Shown: one piece after another, positions 1 to 9,657 of the stretch
Position numbering within the stretch: the stretch's first letter is position 1
Layout of the letters: each line of letters begins with the position of its first letter
Source of the DNA: Flavobacteriales bacterium
GTDB taxonomy: Bacteria > Bacteroidota > Bacteroidia > Flavobacteriales_D > Sanyastnellaceae
Direction: 5' to 3'
Assembly: GCA_029245065.1 (NCBI GenBank)
Contig: JAQWQB010000135.1
Span: forward strand, 1-41,631
Length of the DNA: 41,631 bases
Program-made: the position numbers and the translations under genes
Notes under the pieces: model-generated
Databases searched by the model: none
The model's input: only the letters and a program-made list of their open reading frames with translations
What the model was told of the DNA's origin: nothing

Positions 1-404
1 TCCACATTGGTAATAACACCAACAGTACCATCATCTCCAAAGGAATTTCTGCCGGAAAATCGCAGAACAGCTACCGCGGATTGGTGCAAATCAACAAGAC
101 CGCACACAATGCGCGAAACTTCAGCCAGTGTGATTCATTGCTGATGACAGACACCAGCGGTGCCCATACCTTCCCTTACATCGAAGTGAAGAACAAATCT
201 GCCAAAGTAGAACACGAAGCAACGACCTCGAAGATTGGGGAAGACCAAATCTTTTACTGCTTGCAACGTGGACTAGACGAGGAGAAAGCTATTTCACTCA
301 TCGTTAACGGATATGCAAAAGACGTGCTCAATAAACTGCCAATGGAATTCGCAGTGGAAGCACAGAAATTGTTGGCCATTTCACTAGAAGGGTCAGTAGG
401 ATAA
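1..404 (+). CDS. sufB: SufB, Fe-S cluster scaffold subunit (3' end only)
   Basis: C-terminal ~134 residues of SufB; the gene begins before the window and the reading frame starts at base 3. SufB with SufC and SufD forms the cytoplasmic SufBC2D scaffold on which Fe-S clusters are assembled. The visible part has the typical SufB end: the beta-helix stretch '[14 protein letters not shown]', the segment '[10 protein letters not shown]', then '[20 protein letters not shown]' and the helical tail ending in 'ISLEGSVG'. The identity is supported by the sufC and sufD genes directly downstream. The gap to sufC is 43 bases and no terminator is seen, so they are probably co-transcribed. Confidence 0.95.
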   Translation, partial: HIGNNTNSTIISKGISAGKSQNSYRGLVQINKTAHNARNFSQCDSLLMTDTSGAHTFPYIEVKNKSAKVEHEATTSKIGEDQIFYCLQRGLDEEKAISLIVNGYAKDVLNKLPMEFAVEAQKLLAISLEGSVG

Positions 405-447
405 ATCAAGAACTCAATTCGGCCACGGGCCAACAACGATAATACGT

Positions 448-1200
448 ATGCTTAAGATCAACGATCTACACGCCTCAATTGAAGACAACGAAATCCTTCG
501 CGGTCTCAGTTTAGAAGTTAAACCTGGAGAAGTTCACGCCATCATGGGCCCGAACGGATCTGGTAAAAGTACGCTTGCAAGTGTACTGGCAGGAAATGAA
601 GACTATGAAGTAACAGGCGGTTCGGCTGAACTAGACGGCAAAGACCTGCTCGACATGGGAACGGAAGACCGTGCTCGTGAAGGACTGTTCCTTGCTTTTC
701 AGTACCCAGTTGAAATCCCTGGAGTGAGTAACATCAACTTCTTGAGAGCTGCTTTGAAAGACATCCGCGAATACCGCAACTTGGCACCCTTGAGTGCAAG
801 CGATTTCTTGAAGCTCGTGAAAGAGAAGTCGGCACTGGTTGAGTTGGATGGAAAACTCACCAACCGTTCGGTAAACGAAGGATTCTCTGGTGGAGAGAAA
901 AAACGAAACGAAATCTTTCAAATGGCCATGTTGGAGCCCAAATTGGCCATCTTGGATGAGACCGATTCAGGATTGGACATCGATGCCTTGAAAGTGGTAG
1001 CACACGGGGTCAACACCATGCGCAGCCCAGAACGTTCGTTCATTGTGATTACCCACTACCAGCGTTTGTTGGATTACATCGTTCCTGATTTCGTTCACGT
1101 GCTCTACAAAGGACGCATTGTGAAGTCTGGAACAAAAGAATTGGCCCTGGAGCTCGAAGAGAAAGGGTACGATTGGATCAAAGAAGAAGTAACTGCATAA
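448..1200 (+). CDS. sufC: SufC, ABC-type ATPase of the SUF system
   Basis: 250-residue cytoplasmic ATPase that drives conformational change in the SufBCD scaffold. Walker [10 protein letters not shown] lies at residues 34-42, the family-typical ABC signature SGGEKKRNE is around residue 147, and Walker B with the catalytic Glu is in [12 protein letters not shown]. It has no membrane segments, as expected for SufC rather than a transporter ATPase. Length is normal for the family (about 250). ATG start; no Shine-Dalgarno is visible, as is usual in Bacteroidota. sufD begins 9 bases after its stop. Confidence 0.97.
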   Translation: MLKINDLHASIEDNEILRGLSLEVKPGEVHAIMGPNGSGKSTLASVLAGNEDYEVTGGSAELDGKDLLDMGTEDRAREGLFLAFQYPVEIPGVSNINFLRAALKDIREYRNLAPLSASDFLKLVKEKSALVELDGKLTNRSVNEGFSGGEKKRNEIFQMAMLEPKLAILDETDSGLDIDALKVVAHGVNTMRSPERSFIVITHYQRLLDYIVPDFVHVLYKGRIVKSGTKELALELEEKGYDWIKEEVTA

Positions 1201-1209
1201 CAAGATACC

Positions 1210-2496
1210 ATGGAAGTGCTAAGCGCAACCGATCAAAAGAAAGAGGCCTTTTTAAAAGGTATTGCTGCAGCTTGTGAAACGCCGCTGAGCATGGGAGCTA
1301 CCCAGCTTCGCGAAGCAGCTATGGCAACCCTTGAAAGCCAACCTGTTCCTACTACTCGCTCAGAAGCGTGGAAGTACACGCGTGTGACGCGTCTCATTGG
1401 TAAAACATGGAACAAGGGCGAAGCGCAAGAAAATGCCACTGAGTACTTCGTCCCAGAAGTAAACGGATGGAACATTGTCTTCGTCAACGGCCAATTTGAT
1501 GCCGCACAAAGCACCATGCCTGACGCTGCCGGATTGACCGTGATGACCATGGCCGATGCATTGAAAGCAGGAAAACTAGACGCCCAGTGGGGATCGCTCA
1601 CGCAGCAACAATCAGATTGGTTCGAGGCATTGAACATGGCCTTCGCCACAGATGGGTTGTACATTCATTTGGAAGCAAAAACAGCCATTGACCGTCCGAT
1701 TTACCTCTTGCACCTGACCACCGGCGATGCTACGGCAGTTGTATCCCGTAATTTTATTCAGGTCGAAAAAGGCGCCAACCTCACCGTTGTGCAACACGCC
1801 GTTTCTGCTGAAGGAACAAGTGCCTACGTGAACATCGTTAACGAACACTTCGTTGCCGATAACGCGCAATTCAACTTCGAGAAGATCCAAGACGAAGCAG
1901 GCGAAATCTACCACCACAGCACAGAGTGGGCAGAACAAACCCGCGATAGCCGATACGACATTCGCAGCATTACCCTCCAAGGACATTGGGTGAGAAACAA
2001 CCTGAACATCCGCGTGAACGGTGAAAACTGCGGCACCAATCTTTATGGCTCTTACATGCCAAACGGGAAGGAGCATATTGACAACCACACCATGGTTGAC
2101 CACTTGATTCCGCATTGCGAGTCAAACGAAGTGTACAAAGGCATTGTGAATGATAAGTCGACTGCGGTATTCAACGGCAAGGTTTTCGTTCGTCCTGATG
2201 CACAGAAAACCAACGCCTTCCAGCAAAATGCCAACATTGTGTTGAGCGATGATGCCGAGATGTACTCCAAGCCAGAATTGGAAATTTATGCAGACGATGT
2301 GAAGTGCAGCCACGGTTCTACCACAGGGCAGTTTGACGAAGAAGCGGTGTACTACTTGCGCGCCAGAGGAATTGGTGAACAAAGTGCACGCATGCTCTTG
2401 GTGCAAGCCTTTGTTGCTGATGTGATGGATGCCATTTCCAACGATGCCCTGCGCGATTACTGCTTGAACAAACTTCAGGAAAGAGCCAGCGCATGA
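1210..2496 (+). CDS. sufD: SufD, Fe-S assembly scaffold subunit
   Basis: 428-residue SufB/SufD-family protein. It has the N-terminal helical region with the family motif 'RSEAWKYTRV' near residues 50-60, the central beta-helix, and the conserved C-terminal core with 'VKCSHGSTTGQFDEEAVYYLRARGI' (His in CSHG is a conserved SufD position). It partners SufB and SufC and is implicated in iron entry to the scaffold. The stop overlaps the ATG of the next gene (ATGA), implying translational coupling to the methyltransferase. Confidence 0.95.
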   Translation: MEVLSATDQKKEAFLKGIAAACETPLSMGATQLREAAMATLESQPVPTTRSEAWKYTRVTRLIGKTWNKGEAQENATEYFVPEVNGWNIVFVNGQFDAAQSTMPDAAGLTVMTMADALKAGKLDAQWGSLTQQQSDWFEALNMAFATDGLYIHLEAKTAIDRPIYLLHLTTGDATAVVSRNFIQVEKGANLTVVQHAVSAEGTSAYVNIVNEHFVADNAQFNFEKIQDEAGEIYHHSTEWAEQTRDSRYDIRSITLQGHWVRNNLNIRVNGENCGTNLYGSYMPNGKEHIDNHTMVDHLIPHCESNEVYKGIVNDKSTAVFNGKVFVRPDAQKTNAFQQNANIVLSDDAEMYSKPELEIYADDVKCSHGSTTGQFDEEAVYYLRARGIGEQSARMLLVQAFVADVMDAISNDALRDYCLNKLQERASA

Positions 2497-3230
2497 CCGA
2501 TCAGCTCCGGAGACTTGATCAATGGTTATTGGAACGCGACCTCGTCACATCACGAACACGCGCTGAAGCCATTATCAAAGAAGGAGGAGTAACGGTGAAC
2601 GGAAGCGTTGTGGTTAGGCCGGGAAAGAAATTTGCCGAGCAAGACCACATTGAATTGATCAAAGAGCCCATGCCATGGGTTTCACGCGGCGCACTCAAAT
2701 TGGTGGGCGCATTGGATGCATGGAACATTGATGTGACCAATCACCACTGCTTGGATGTAGGCGCCTCTACCGGAGGTTTTACTGAAGTACTGCTCTCACG
2801 TGGAGCAACCCATGTAGTAGCTGTTGATACGGGTACTGCGCAACTTGCGGCCAGCCTTATACAAGACGGCAGGGTGTTGAACTTGGAAAAAACCAACATC
2901 AAGGCCGTTACCGAAGAGCAACTTGAACACCCCATTGAGACAGCGGTTGTAGATGTGTCGTTCGTGAGCCTGTCGCAAATATTGCCTGAAATTGACCGAC
3001 TCACTGCTTCGCCCCTCTCCCTCATTGCCTTGGTAAAACCACAGTTTGAGGTAGGCAGGGAATTGGTAGGAAAGAATGGCATTGTGCGGAAAGAAGCTGC
3101 CCGCCAAAGCGCTTTGAAGAAAGTGATAAAATTGGCCAAAGAACTCGGTTTCACCTTGAACGGAAGCATCGATTCTCCTATCCAAGGGGGCGATGGAAAC
3201 CATGAATACTTGATTTACTTACAGAAATGA
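2493..3230 (+). CDS. tlyA: TlyA-family rRNA 2'-O-methyltransferase (S4 + FtsJ domains)
   Basis: 245 residues. An N-terminal S4 RNA-binding domain (residues ~3-60, with 'RLDQWLLERDLVTSRTRAEAIIKEG') is followed by 'PWVSRGALKL' and a Rossmann methyltransferase domain whose SAM-binding loop is LDVGASTGGFTE (residues ~87-98). 'LVKPQFEVGRELVGKNGIVR' near the C-terminus is typical. The family methylates ribose 2'-OH positions in 16S/23S rRNA; hemolysin names are historical. It starts inside the sufD stop (ATGA) and ends inside the sufS start (ATGA), so it is embedded in the SUF operon with coupled translation on both sides. The link to Fe-S assembly is unexplained. Confidence 0.9.
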   Translation: MTDQLRRLDQWLLERDLVTSRTRAEAIIKEGGVTVNGSVVVRPGKKFAEQDHIELIKEPMPWVSRGALKLVGALDAWNIDVTNHHCLDVGASTGGFTEVLLSRGATHVVAVDTGTAQLAASLIQDGRVLNLEKTNIKAVTEEQLEHPIETAVVDVSFVSLSQILPEIDRLTASPLSLIALVKPQFEVGRELVGKNGIVRKEAARQSALKKVIKLAKELGFTLNGSIDSPIQGGDGNHEYLIYLQK

Positions 3231-4462
3231 TTGAGACCACAGAGCAGTACGATACTGAGCGCATCAGACGCGATTTCCCGATCTTGAACCAATACGTGAA
3301 TGACCGTCCGCTTATTTATTTTGACAACGCCGCCAGCAGTCAAAAACCCATTCCTGTGATTGAAAGTTTGCGTGAGTATTACACGCACTACCATTCCAAC
3401 ATCCACCGAGGGGTGCACCATTTGGCGCAATTGGCCACCGAAGGCTATGAAGCCGCGCGCACCAAGGTGAAAAACCACCTGAACGCGAGCAAGCGCGAGG
3501 AAATCATCTTTACTTATGGCACCACAGACGGCATCAATTTGGTGGCGCAAGCGTGGGGTCGGGCGAACATTGCTGCGGGAGACATCATACTCATTTCTGC
3601 GTTGGAACACCATTCCAACATGGTTCCATGGCAGCAAGTAGCGCAAGAGAAAGGCGCTTCTATTGAAGTCATTCCTATTGATGACCATGGCACCCTGGAC
3701 CAAGAGGCCTATGCACAACTATTGGCCAAAAAGCCCAAGCTAGTAGCGTTCAACCACGTGTCCAACGCACTTGGCACGATTAATCCGGCCAAAGAAATGA
3801 TTGCCGCGGCACATGCTGCAGGGGCCATCACCTTATTAGATGGGGCGCAAGCCATTCCCCACCTGAAAGTAGATGTAAAGGACTTGGGTTGCGACTTCTA
3901 CGCCTTCTCAGGACACAAAGCCTACGGCCCAACCGGTACAGGCGTCTTGTACGGAAAAGAAGCGCTCTTAGAGGCCATGCCTCCTTGGCGTGGAGGAGGC
4001 GAAATGATTGCCAGCGTGAGCTATACAGAATCTACTTACAATGCCTTGCCGTATAAGTTTGAGGCCGGCACCCCCAATATTGCAGATACCATTGCCTTGG
4101 GCGTAGCCATAGACTACCTCAATGAATTGGGCGTAGAAAACATCGCGGCCCACGAACACGAATTGACCACGTATGCCACGGAGCAGATGATGAACATCCC
4201 CGACATGCGCATCATTGGGCAATCGCCAGACAAAGCCGGCGTCATCTCTTTCTTGGTGGGCGAAATCCATCCGTTTGACCTCGGCACCTTGTTAGACAAA
4301 CTGGGAATAGCCGTGCGCACAGGCCACCACTGCACAGAACCGTTGATGAACAGACTGGGCATTCCCGGCACCATTCGCGCCTCTTTTGCTGCCTACAACA
4401 CCAAGCGTGAAATAGACCAGTTTATGGTTTCGTTGGAACGTTGTGTGGGGATGTTGTCTTAA
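3227..4462 (+). CDS. sufS: SufS, PLP-dependent cysteine desulfurase
   Basis: 411-residue class V aminotransferase fold. The PLP-binding Lys is in 'FSGHKAYGPTGTG' (about residue 231), 'ALEHHSNMVPW' carries the His that stacks on PLP, and the persulfide-forming Cys is in 'VRTGHHCTEPLM' (about residue 369), followed by 'IRASFAAYNTKREID'. This short catalytic loop marks the group II (SufS) type rather than IscS. It mobilises sulfur from L-cysteine for the SufBCD scaffold. Its sulfur-accepting partner SufE is not next to it but is found at 38294-38719. It is the last gene of this operon. Confidence 0.96.
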   Translation: MIETTEQYDTERIRRDFPILNQYVNDRPLIYFDNAASSQKPIPVIESLREYYTHYHSNIHRGVHHLAQLATEGYEAARTKVKNHLNASKREEIIFTYGTTDGINLVAQAWGRANIAAGDIILISALEHHSNMVPWQQVAQEKGASIEVIPIDDHGTLDQEAYAQLLAKKPKLVAFNHVSNALGTINPAKEMIAAAHAAGAITLLDGAQAIPHLKVDVKDLGCDFYAFSGHKAYGPTGTGVLYGKEALLEAMPPWRGGGEMIASVSYTESTYNALPYKFEAGTPNIADTIALGVAIDYLNELGVENIAAHEHELTTYATEQMMNIPDMRIIGQSPDKAGVISFLVGEIHPFDLGTLLDKLGIAVRTGHHCTEPLMNRLGIPGTIRASFAAYNTKREIDQFMVSLERCVGMLS

Positions 4463-4478
4463 ATAGGTTTTCGCCGGG

Positions 4479-4544
4479 GTGCACGCAACCAGGACGCAAA
4501 ACAAAGACGCACGACAAAGATTCACGACAGGGACGCACGCAACC
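4479..4544. repeat. degenerate 13-bp tandem repeat downstream of sufS
   Basis: About five consecutive units of 13 bases, consensus close to GACGCACGACAAA / GACGCACGCAACC. Clear units are at 4493-4505, 4506-4518, 4519-4531 and 4532-4544; a related copy lies at about 4479-4491. GCACGCAACC occurs exactly at both ends (4481-4490 and 4535-4544). No gene is present here. It lies just past the end of the SUF operon, at the border to the accessory region. Confidence 0.7.
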
Positions 4545-4568
4545 GGGGCGTCCGTGTCTTATGGAGAT

Positions 4569-4587
4569 CCCTGAGCCTGTCGAAGGG
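4569..4587. repeat. REP-like palindrome, family 1 (CCCTGAGCCTGTCGAAGGG)
   Basis: Imperfect palindrome with CCCT..AGGG arms around a GAGCCTGTCG core. A variant (CCCTGAGGCGCTCGAAGGG) lies at 9752-9770 and a related family at 4632-4656 and 9837-9855. The pattern resembles the small palindromic repeats scattered between genes in many bacteria. Confidence 0.6.
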
Positions 4588-4631
4588 TTGGTGAATCATA
4601 GATCACGGTAGTTAATAGTTGGAGATACCTC

Positions 4632-4656
4632 GGCACTTCGATAAACTCAGCCACCC
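4632..4656. repeat. REP-like element, family 2, reverse orientation
   Basis: Its reverse complement contains CTGAGTTTATCGAAGTGC, matching 9839-9856 exactly over that stretch. It sits 44 bases after the family 1 element and in opposite orientation, so the two may form a composite of two facing palindromes. No transposase is encoded in the window. Confidence 0.6.
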
Positions 4657-4686
4657 AACCCAACAATTGAAATTTCTTGACCCCCA

Positions 4687-7130
4687 CTACCTCAACAACA
4701 GCACCTGCCCTTTCTCACGAAAAAACGCACCTGCATTCCTCCCTTCAATCAACCACGTATAAACGCCTTCATTCGCATAGTGCGCTCCGCCTTTCACATC
4801 TCCTACCCACGCAGTGTTCACATCAGTGGTTTCAAATATTTGCTCTCCCCACCTATTGAAAATCACCAAGTGGTACTCTTTCCATGGACAGCGCAAAACG
4901 GGCAGGAATTGGTCGTTGAGGTTGTCAGCGTTGGGGGTGAAGGAATTGGGGACGAATAGTTGCGCTGGATAACAATCACATGCGTTGGCTTCATTGGCTA
5001 TGGTGAATTCTTGTTCACCACACGCCTCGGTTTGAAAGGAAATGGAATAGGTTTGGTCAGCCTCGTGTTCGTCTAGGGTAAATTCGTGGATTCCATTGCT
5101 GTATAAATACTGTTCTAATTCTTCCATACACAAGGTACTAGGAACATTCACAATCGCTTCGTACCAATCTGGAGCTACGACCGTAAACTGAACACTTTGA
5201 GCACATCCCGCGGTTTGAGCTTCGAGTGTTAGTTCAAATGAATCTCCTTGTTGAACGTCGAATTCAAAAATTGGAAGGTTACCATCAAACCAAACAGCAA
5301 CACTATCCAGAGGTATTGTTTCAGAATTGCAGGAAATAATTGTTTCATTGACGTCTAATAGGGTTTCCAATTGATCAACCATCATATGGAGTTCTGCACT
5401 ACCACAACTATTACCTAATAGCCCAATAAACTCTTCATTTGAATGCATTACAATTGTGTTTCCTAACAAACCCTCTTGTGAATCAGAAAAAACAACTTCC
5501 TCAAAAGTTAATTCCAAAACAGCATTTGGACAAATAGCAGTGTCCAGATAGAAAGGAGCAGGAGGCTCCAGTACCTCAAAAGAGTATACCGTATTAAGTA
5601 AGCACTCATTGTCATTTACAATACAATGGAGTTCAAAACTTGGTGCCAAACTACTGTCAATTGGTATGATTACGTCTTCATTTATAAACACCATGTCTTC
5701 AAATAAATATTCTATTTCAAAGTCAGACTCATTGTCGAACTCCAAGGACAATGTATCATTAAGGCAGATCGTTTCTGGAATTTCTATTGAATAAGATAAA
5801 TCACATGGGATATTGCAGTTTGTATAGGTCGTACCCAATGTGATCGTATCCATTTGCAATGGATAATTATACATCGGCGGCATGGGATTAGCCTGTAATG
5901 AAATACTCTGGAATACCACGTTCTGAGGCTCTAATAACTCGTAACTTATTTCGTAATCACAATGATTGACCGCCTCGTTATTGAAGTGGATAAGTGAACC
6001 CGACGTTAGCCCTTCTCCATTTTGGACTGACTTAACTATCAAAGACACACCGTTTCCTTCAAAACTCAAACCGACACCAGATACATCAGATACATATTCA
6101 TTTGCGTTAGGCAGAGATGAGAATTGTGCCATAGTATTTCCAGCGGTATCCAATTTCCAAATAATAGTTTTGGAAATGGAATCTTCGTATTGATTCCCTA
6201 AGACTAGGAAAGACTCTTCGTCGAGAATTACAACATCCGTAAGTTTCACACTGTGACTACTTGTTGATCTCCGACACCAATTAATCTCGTTCAAATCAGC
6301 AGAAATTCCCAGCACCCATGCCTAGGTGCCAATGAACATTGATGAAGTATAACCAACAACCACTAAGGTCTCTCCGACAAGTTTTGTAGAGAAAAACAAC
6401 TCGGTGTCATTTGAGGTGAAGACCAACTCCTCCTCAAACTGACCGTCAGAGTTTAATTTTATTATAAGTCCATGATGGGTGTCATCAAATGATTCGGTAT
6501 TGCCACACACGACTATACTGCCACCTATTTTACTAATTCCATAAAAGTGTTCGTTATCTGGTCCGCCGTAATGAAAAGACCAAATCACATCCCCTTCAGG
6601 GTTAATTTTTTGAACATACCCATCGGTAGAACCAAAAGAAATACTTGTGGTAGAACCACAAACGAGGATGTCTCCATTTTCAACTTCAAGAATATCTCTT
6701 GGAGTGTCATGATTGTTTAGAGAGATAAATTGCCTCGACCATATGAGTTCCCCTTCAGACGATAGTTTACTATAAAATATATCCCTTGCCGATGTTATGG
6801 ACTCTTGTGAATAACCTACAACGAATAATGTGGAATCGGACAAATACTTTATCACAACGTTTTTACCTGAATCAATCGATTCGGTGCCAATAACTTTTGA
6901 CCAAATTAGATTTTCATCAGAATCTAATTTCGTTATCAACACATCGTCTTGACCTAAAGGTCCATCTCCTATTGTCCCGGCAATGTAACGTTTAGTTCTT
7001 CATCGTAAGTTATCGAATGTAATTCAACTCCAGAATATCCATTTTCAGAGAAAATTTCTAGTTCAGAGTTTTGACCATATACCACTTTGAGCAACGAAAA
7101 TATCGTTACCGCGACAAAGAAGACTTTCAT
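4687..7130 (-). pseudogene. broken T9SS-exported beta-propeller-like protein with type B sorting domain
   Basis: One gene in three pieces. It opens with ATG at 7130 and a good signal peptide (MKVFFVAVTIFSLLKVVYGQ). Near base 7003 the frame is lost: the sequence reads CTAAACGTTAC, and one more A in the A-run would restore 'ELKRYIAGTIGDGPLGQDDVLITKLDSD'. It then runs in frame to an in-frame TAG at 6324-6322, after which the same frame continues 'AWVLGISADLNEINW' to the TAG at 4687. The middle has repeated propeller-like strands such as 'GYVQKINPEGDVIWSF'. The C-terminus has the gliding-motility-associated (CHU_C) domain: 'PNSFTPNADNLNDQF', 'LVIFNRWGEQIFETTD', 'GVYTWLIEGRNA'. ATG lies 4 bases after the stop of the glycosyltransferase gene, so it was the third gene of that unit. 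Either a decayed gene or two sequencing errors; TAG is a normal stop elsewhere in this window. Confidence 0.8.
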
Positions 7131-7134
7131 TAGT

Positions 7135-8340
7135 TTAATTGAAAGTTGAATATAACGATTTTAGTTTTATCGCTTCGCTATCCCAGGAGTGTTCTTTTCT
7201 AGAGAAATAAGCCTCTGATTCAGAAGCTTTTGACATATATAGTCTGTGATCTTCTATGATGTTCTTTAAGGCAATTGCACAGGAGCTATGCTGGCCGGCA
7301 TCAAAGTTAGGAGCATAAACACCGTTTTGTGTTATTCGCAGAAGAGGAGCCGAGTTACTAACTAGTAATGGTCTTTTGGATAAGAGTCCATGATAAAGTT
7401 TATGTGGGACTGTATTGTTGCAATGGCCGTTGCTCTTGTGAGGAATTATATTTAAGTCGGCATTTCGCATCAAATAAGGAATTGACTTCAAAGGCACGGG
7501 TGAATGAAAAAAAACTCTGTGATCAATCTTGTTTTCATTTACGAGTGTTTTTAAGTGAGCAATATTGTCTCGATGTCCAGACCCGAAAATATGTAACACA
7601 ACATTTACTGTCTCATTTCGTTCTAGTTCACCTAGAGCCAAAATAACATCATCTAACCCTCTGTGAGGACCTATACCCCCTGTATATAGTACATTGAAGG
7701 TATCCTCCTCAAAAGGCAAGTCACAAACTTCAATTTCATCAAAAAAACTGGGATCCTCCGAGTTTGTAATTATCGTTATTTTAGAGTCATCAACATTGAA
7801 TTCGCTCAAGAGCTTGTTCTTCATTTCTTCAACAACCGCTATTACATGATCCGCGTGTTCTACAGCAAAACGCTCTTTCTTTTTCCATCGACCAGAGTTA
7901 AACAACAACTTGTTCTTGAACCTTATAATCTTAGATTTCCTCCATTGAAACCAAGTATCCAAAGCTTCAGGGAAATTTTCATGCAAGTCAAGTATTAACG
8001 GTATCTCAAACCTCGATGAGATTTTATACACCGTCTTAAACTGTGGTAAATCATGAACGTGAATGATATCAAAATTTCCATTTTTCACTATTGTCCGTAG
8101 TCGATTTGACATAAATGGATCTGTTCCAAACAATGAAATTAAAATCTCCCGGAATCCTTTTGATATTTTCCTTGTAGAGGGTCCAAAAAAGAAGTTAGAA
8201 ATAAACTCATGAGTATTCTTTGAGTTTTTTGCGCACATTAAGTGAACTTCTACTTCACCCTCCAATGCAGCGATTTCTTTTTGGACTCTAACATCCATTG
8301 GATAAGTTCCATCTAAAACGAAAAGCACTCTTTTTATCAT
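7135..8340 (-). CDS. glycosyltransferase, GT4 family
   Basis: 401 residues. The N-terminal half has a GT-B Rossmann start (MIKRVLFVLDGTYPMDVRVQKE) and 'FDIIHVHDLPQFKT'. The C-terminal half has 'FNVLYTGGIGPHRGLDDVILAL' and 'ADLNIIPHKSNGHCNNTVPHKLYHGLLSKRPLLVSN', the donor-binding region of GT4 enzymes. Substrates cannot be told; surface polysaccharide or glycoprotein assembly is likely. It follows the upstream glycosyltransferase gene by 3 bases and precedes the broken T9SS gene by 4 bases. It is clearly richer in A/T than the neighbouring glycosyltransferase, which suggests a different history. Confidence 0.85.
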   Translation of the reverse strand: MIKRVLFVLDGTYPMDVRVQKEIAALEGEVEVHLMCAKNSKNTHEFISNFFFGPSTRKISKGFREILISLFGTDPFMSNRLRTIVKNGNFDIIHVHDLPQFKTVYKISSRFEIPLILDLHENFPEALDTWFQWRKSKIIRFKNKLLFNSGRWKKKERFAVEHADHVIAVVEEMKNKLLSEFNVDDSKITIITNSEDPSFFDEIEVCDLPFEEDTFNVLYTGGIGPHRGLDDVILALGELERNETVNVVLHIFGSGHRDNIAHLKTLVNENKIDHRVFFHSPVPLKSIPYLMRNADLNIIPHKSNGHCNNTVPHKLYHGLLSKRPLLVSNSAPLLRITQNGVYAPNFDAGQHSSCAIALKNIIEDHRLYMSKASESEAYFSRKEHSWDSEAIKLKSLYSTFN

Positions 8341-8343
8341 TTC

Positions 8344-9654
8344 CTAACCCTCAATAACCCCCACCAACTTCTTGCACAACGCTTCCCTGCTGTAAGCCTC
8401 GGCATTGCCTGTGGCATGGGTGGTTTTCAGTGCAAAGATATGTTCTTTCGTTACGTGGTCCCAATGCACGGCGGCGCCAGCGCCCACTTTTTGTAGCAAG
8501 AGGTCCAGGTCGCCAGCTGGTGGGCCTACCGCTAATACCGGACGTTGTGCTACCAAGTACTCAAATACCTTTCCCGTTAAAATGCCCTTCGCATTCTTGC
8601 TGCGGTTCACCACCAAGAGCAAGGCATGACTGGTACGTTGCGCCTGCATGACCTCATCATGGGGTAAGTAGGGAATGTGTACCAAGCGATCAGCAATGCC
8701 GGCCTCCTCCATGCTGGTGCGCACCGAATGGTCCATGGTGCCTACCACCTTAATGCGCAATTTCTCTTTTAAATACGGGTCTTCGGCACACGCCTCAGCA
8801 ATGGCCTTCCACAAGGTGGGCACATTGCGGGCCGGCGAAAAACTACCTATGTGGGCCAAGGTGAAAAACTCATCCAAGGCCACGGGCGCTTGCGCGGCCA
8901 CGTCCAAGGCATCAAACCCATTGGGAATGGTGATGACCTTGTCGCCATGGTTTTTTCTGCCTGGCTGCACCGGCGTAGTCAATAGGCGTTCATTGAACTC
9001 ATGCTGCATGGTAGCCCCTATCACCAGCACCTTGTCTGCCCAAGACAGCACTTCTTTTTCCAAGCGTTTGTGCTTGGCATCTGAACGCTTGGTGAGTTGA
9101 AGGTCGCTGTAAAAGTCAATGTTCGTCCACGGATCACGGAAATCAGCAATCCACTTCACACCCAATTTCTTGCGCAAGCCTAAACCAATGAGGTGCATGC
9201 TATGCGGCGGCCCGGTGGTAATAATGGCATCTACCGGATAGTCTTTTAAATACTTTTCCAAGTACTTGATGCTGGGCTTGATCCAAAACTTACGCGCATC
9301 GGGAATAAAGAAGTTCCCCCTGATCCAGCGCATGGCCATCTCTACCTTTCCGGGCTTCTCCTTCTCACTCAAAAACCCCGTGTTGATGTTGTCATCTTGC
9401 TTCATGCCCACCAGCGCCTTGTAAATGCTGTACGGTTCAAGAATCTTTCGGGTAATGACTTCAGCCTCTGGCGGAATGTCGGCCAGCAAGCTTTCATCTA
9501 CACTGGGCATCTCTGGGTTGGAAGGGGTGTAAATCACCGGCTGCCATCCGTTTTGAGGTAGGTACTTGGCGAATTTCAGCCAGCGTTGCACACCGCTTCC
9601 TCCGGCAGGCGGCCAGTAGTAGGTGATGATTAAGACACGTTTGAGTGCGGGCAT
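8344..9654 (-). CDS. glycosyltransferase, GT4-like family
   Basis: 436 residues from the ATG at 9654 (a TTG two codons upstream falls inside the promoter motif and is unlikely). GT-B fold signs: 'KRVLIITYYWPPAGGSGVQRWLKFAKYL' at the N-terminus, 'DAIITTGPPHSMHLIGLGL', 'KWIADFRDPWTNIDFY', and a C-terminal donor domain with 'HIGSFSPARNVPTLWKAIAEA' and 'GKVFEYLVAQRPVLAVGP'. This arrangement is common in Bacteroidota exopolysaccharide loci. First gene of a minus-strand unit with the GT4 gene at 7135-8340 and the broken T9SS gene. TACCTTTG lies 3 bases before the ATG, implying a leaderless message. Confidence 0.85.
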   Translation of the reverse strand: MPALKRVLIITYYWPPAGGSGVQRWLKFAKYLPQNGWQPVIYTPSNPEMPSVDESLLADIPPEAEVITRKILEPYSIYKALVGMKQDDNINTGFLSEKEKPGKVEMAMRWIRGNFFIPDARKFWIKPSIKYLEKYLKDYPVDAIITTGPPHSMHLIGLGLRKKLGVKWIADFRDPWTNIDFYSDLQLTKRSDAKHKRLEKEVLSWADKVLVIGATMQHEFNERLLTTPVQPGRKNHGDKVITIPNGFDALDVAAQAPVALDEFFTLAHIGSFSPARNVPTLWKAIAEACAEDPYLKEKLRIKVVGTMDHSVRTSMEEAGIADRLVHIPYLPHDEVMQAQRTSHALLLVVNRSKNAKGILTGKVFEYLVAQRPVLAVGPPAGDLDLLLQKVGAGAAVHWDHVTKEHIFALKTTHATGNAEAYSREALCKKLVGVIEG

Positions 9655-9657
9655 GTG

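Noticed and set aside
1233-2406. Long minus-strand frames opposite sufD
   Set aside because: sufD is strongly supported on the plus strand; the antisense frames are composition artefacts.
6322-6324. TAG read as a recoded amino acid (e.g. pyrrolysine)
   Set aside because: TAG ends other genes here (8344-9654, dxr, the same T9SS gene at 4687), no recoding gene is visible and the gene also has a frameshift.
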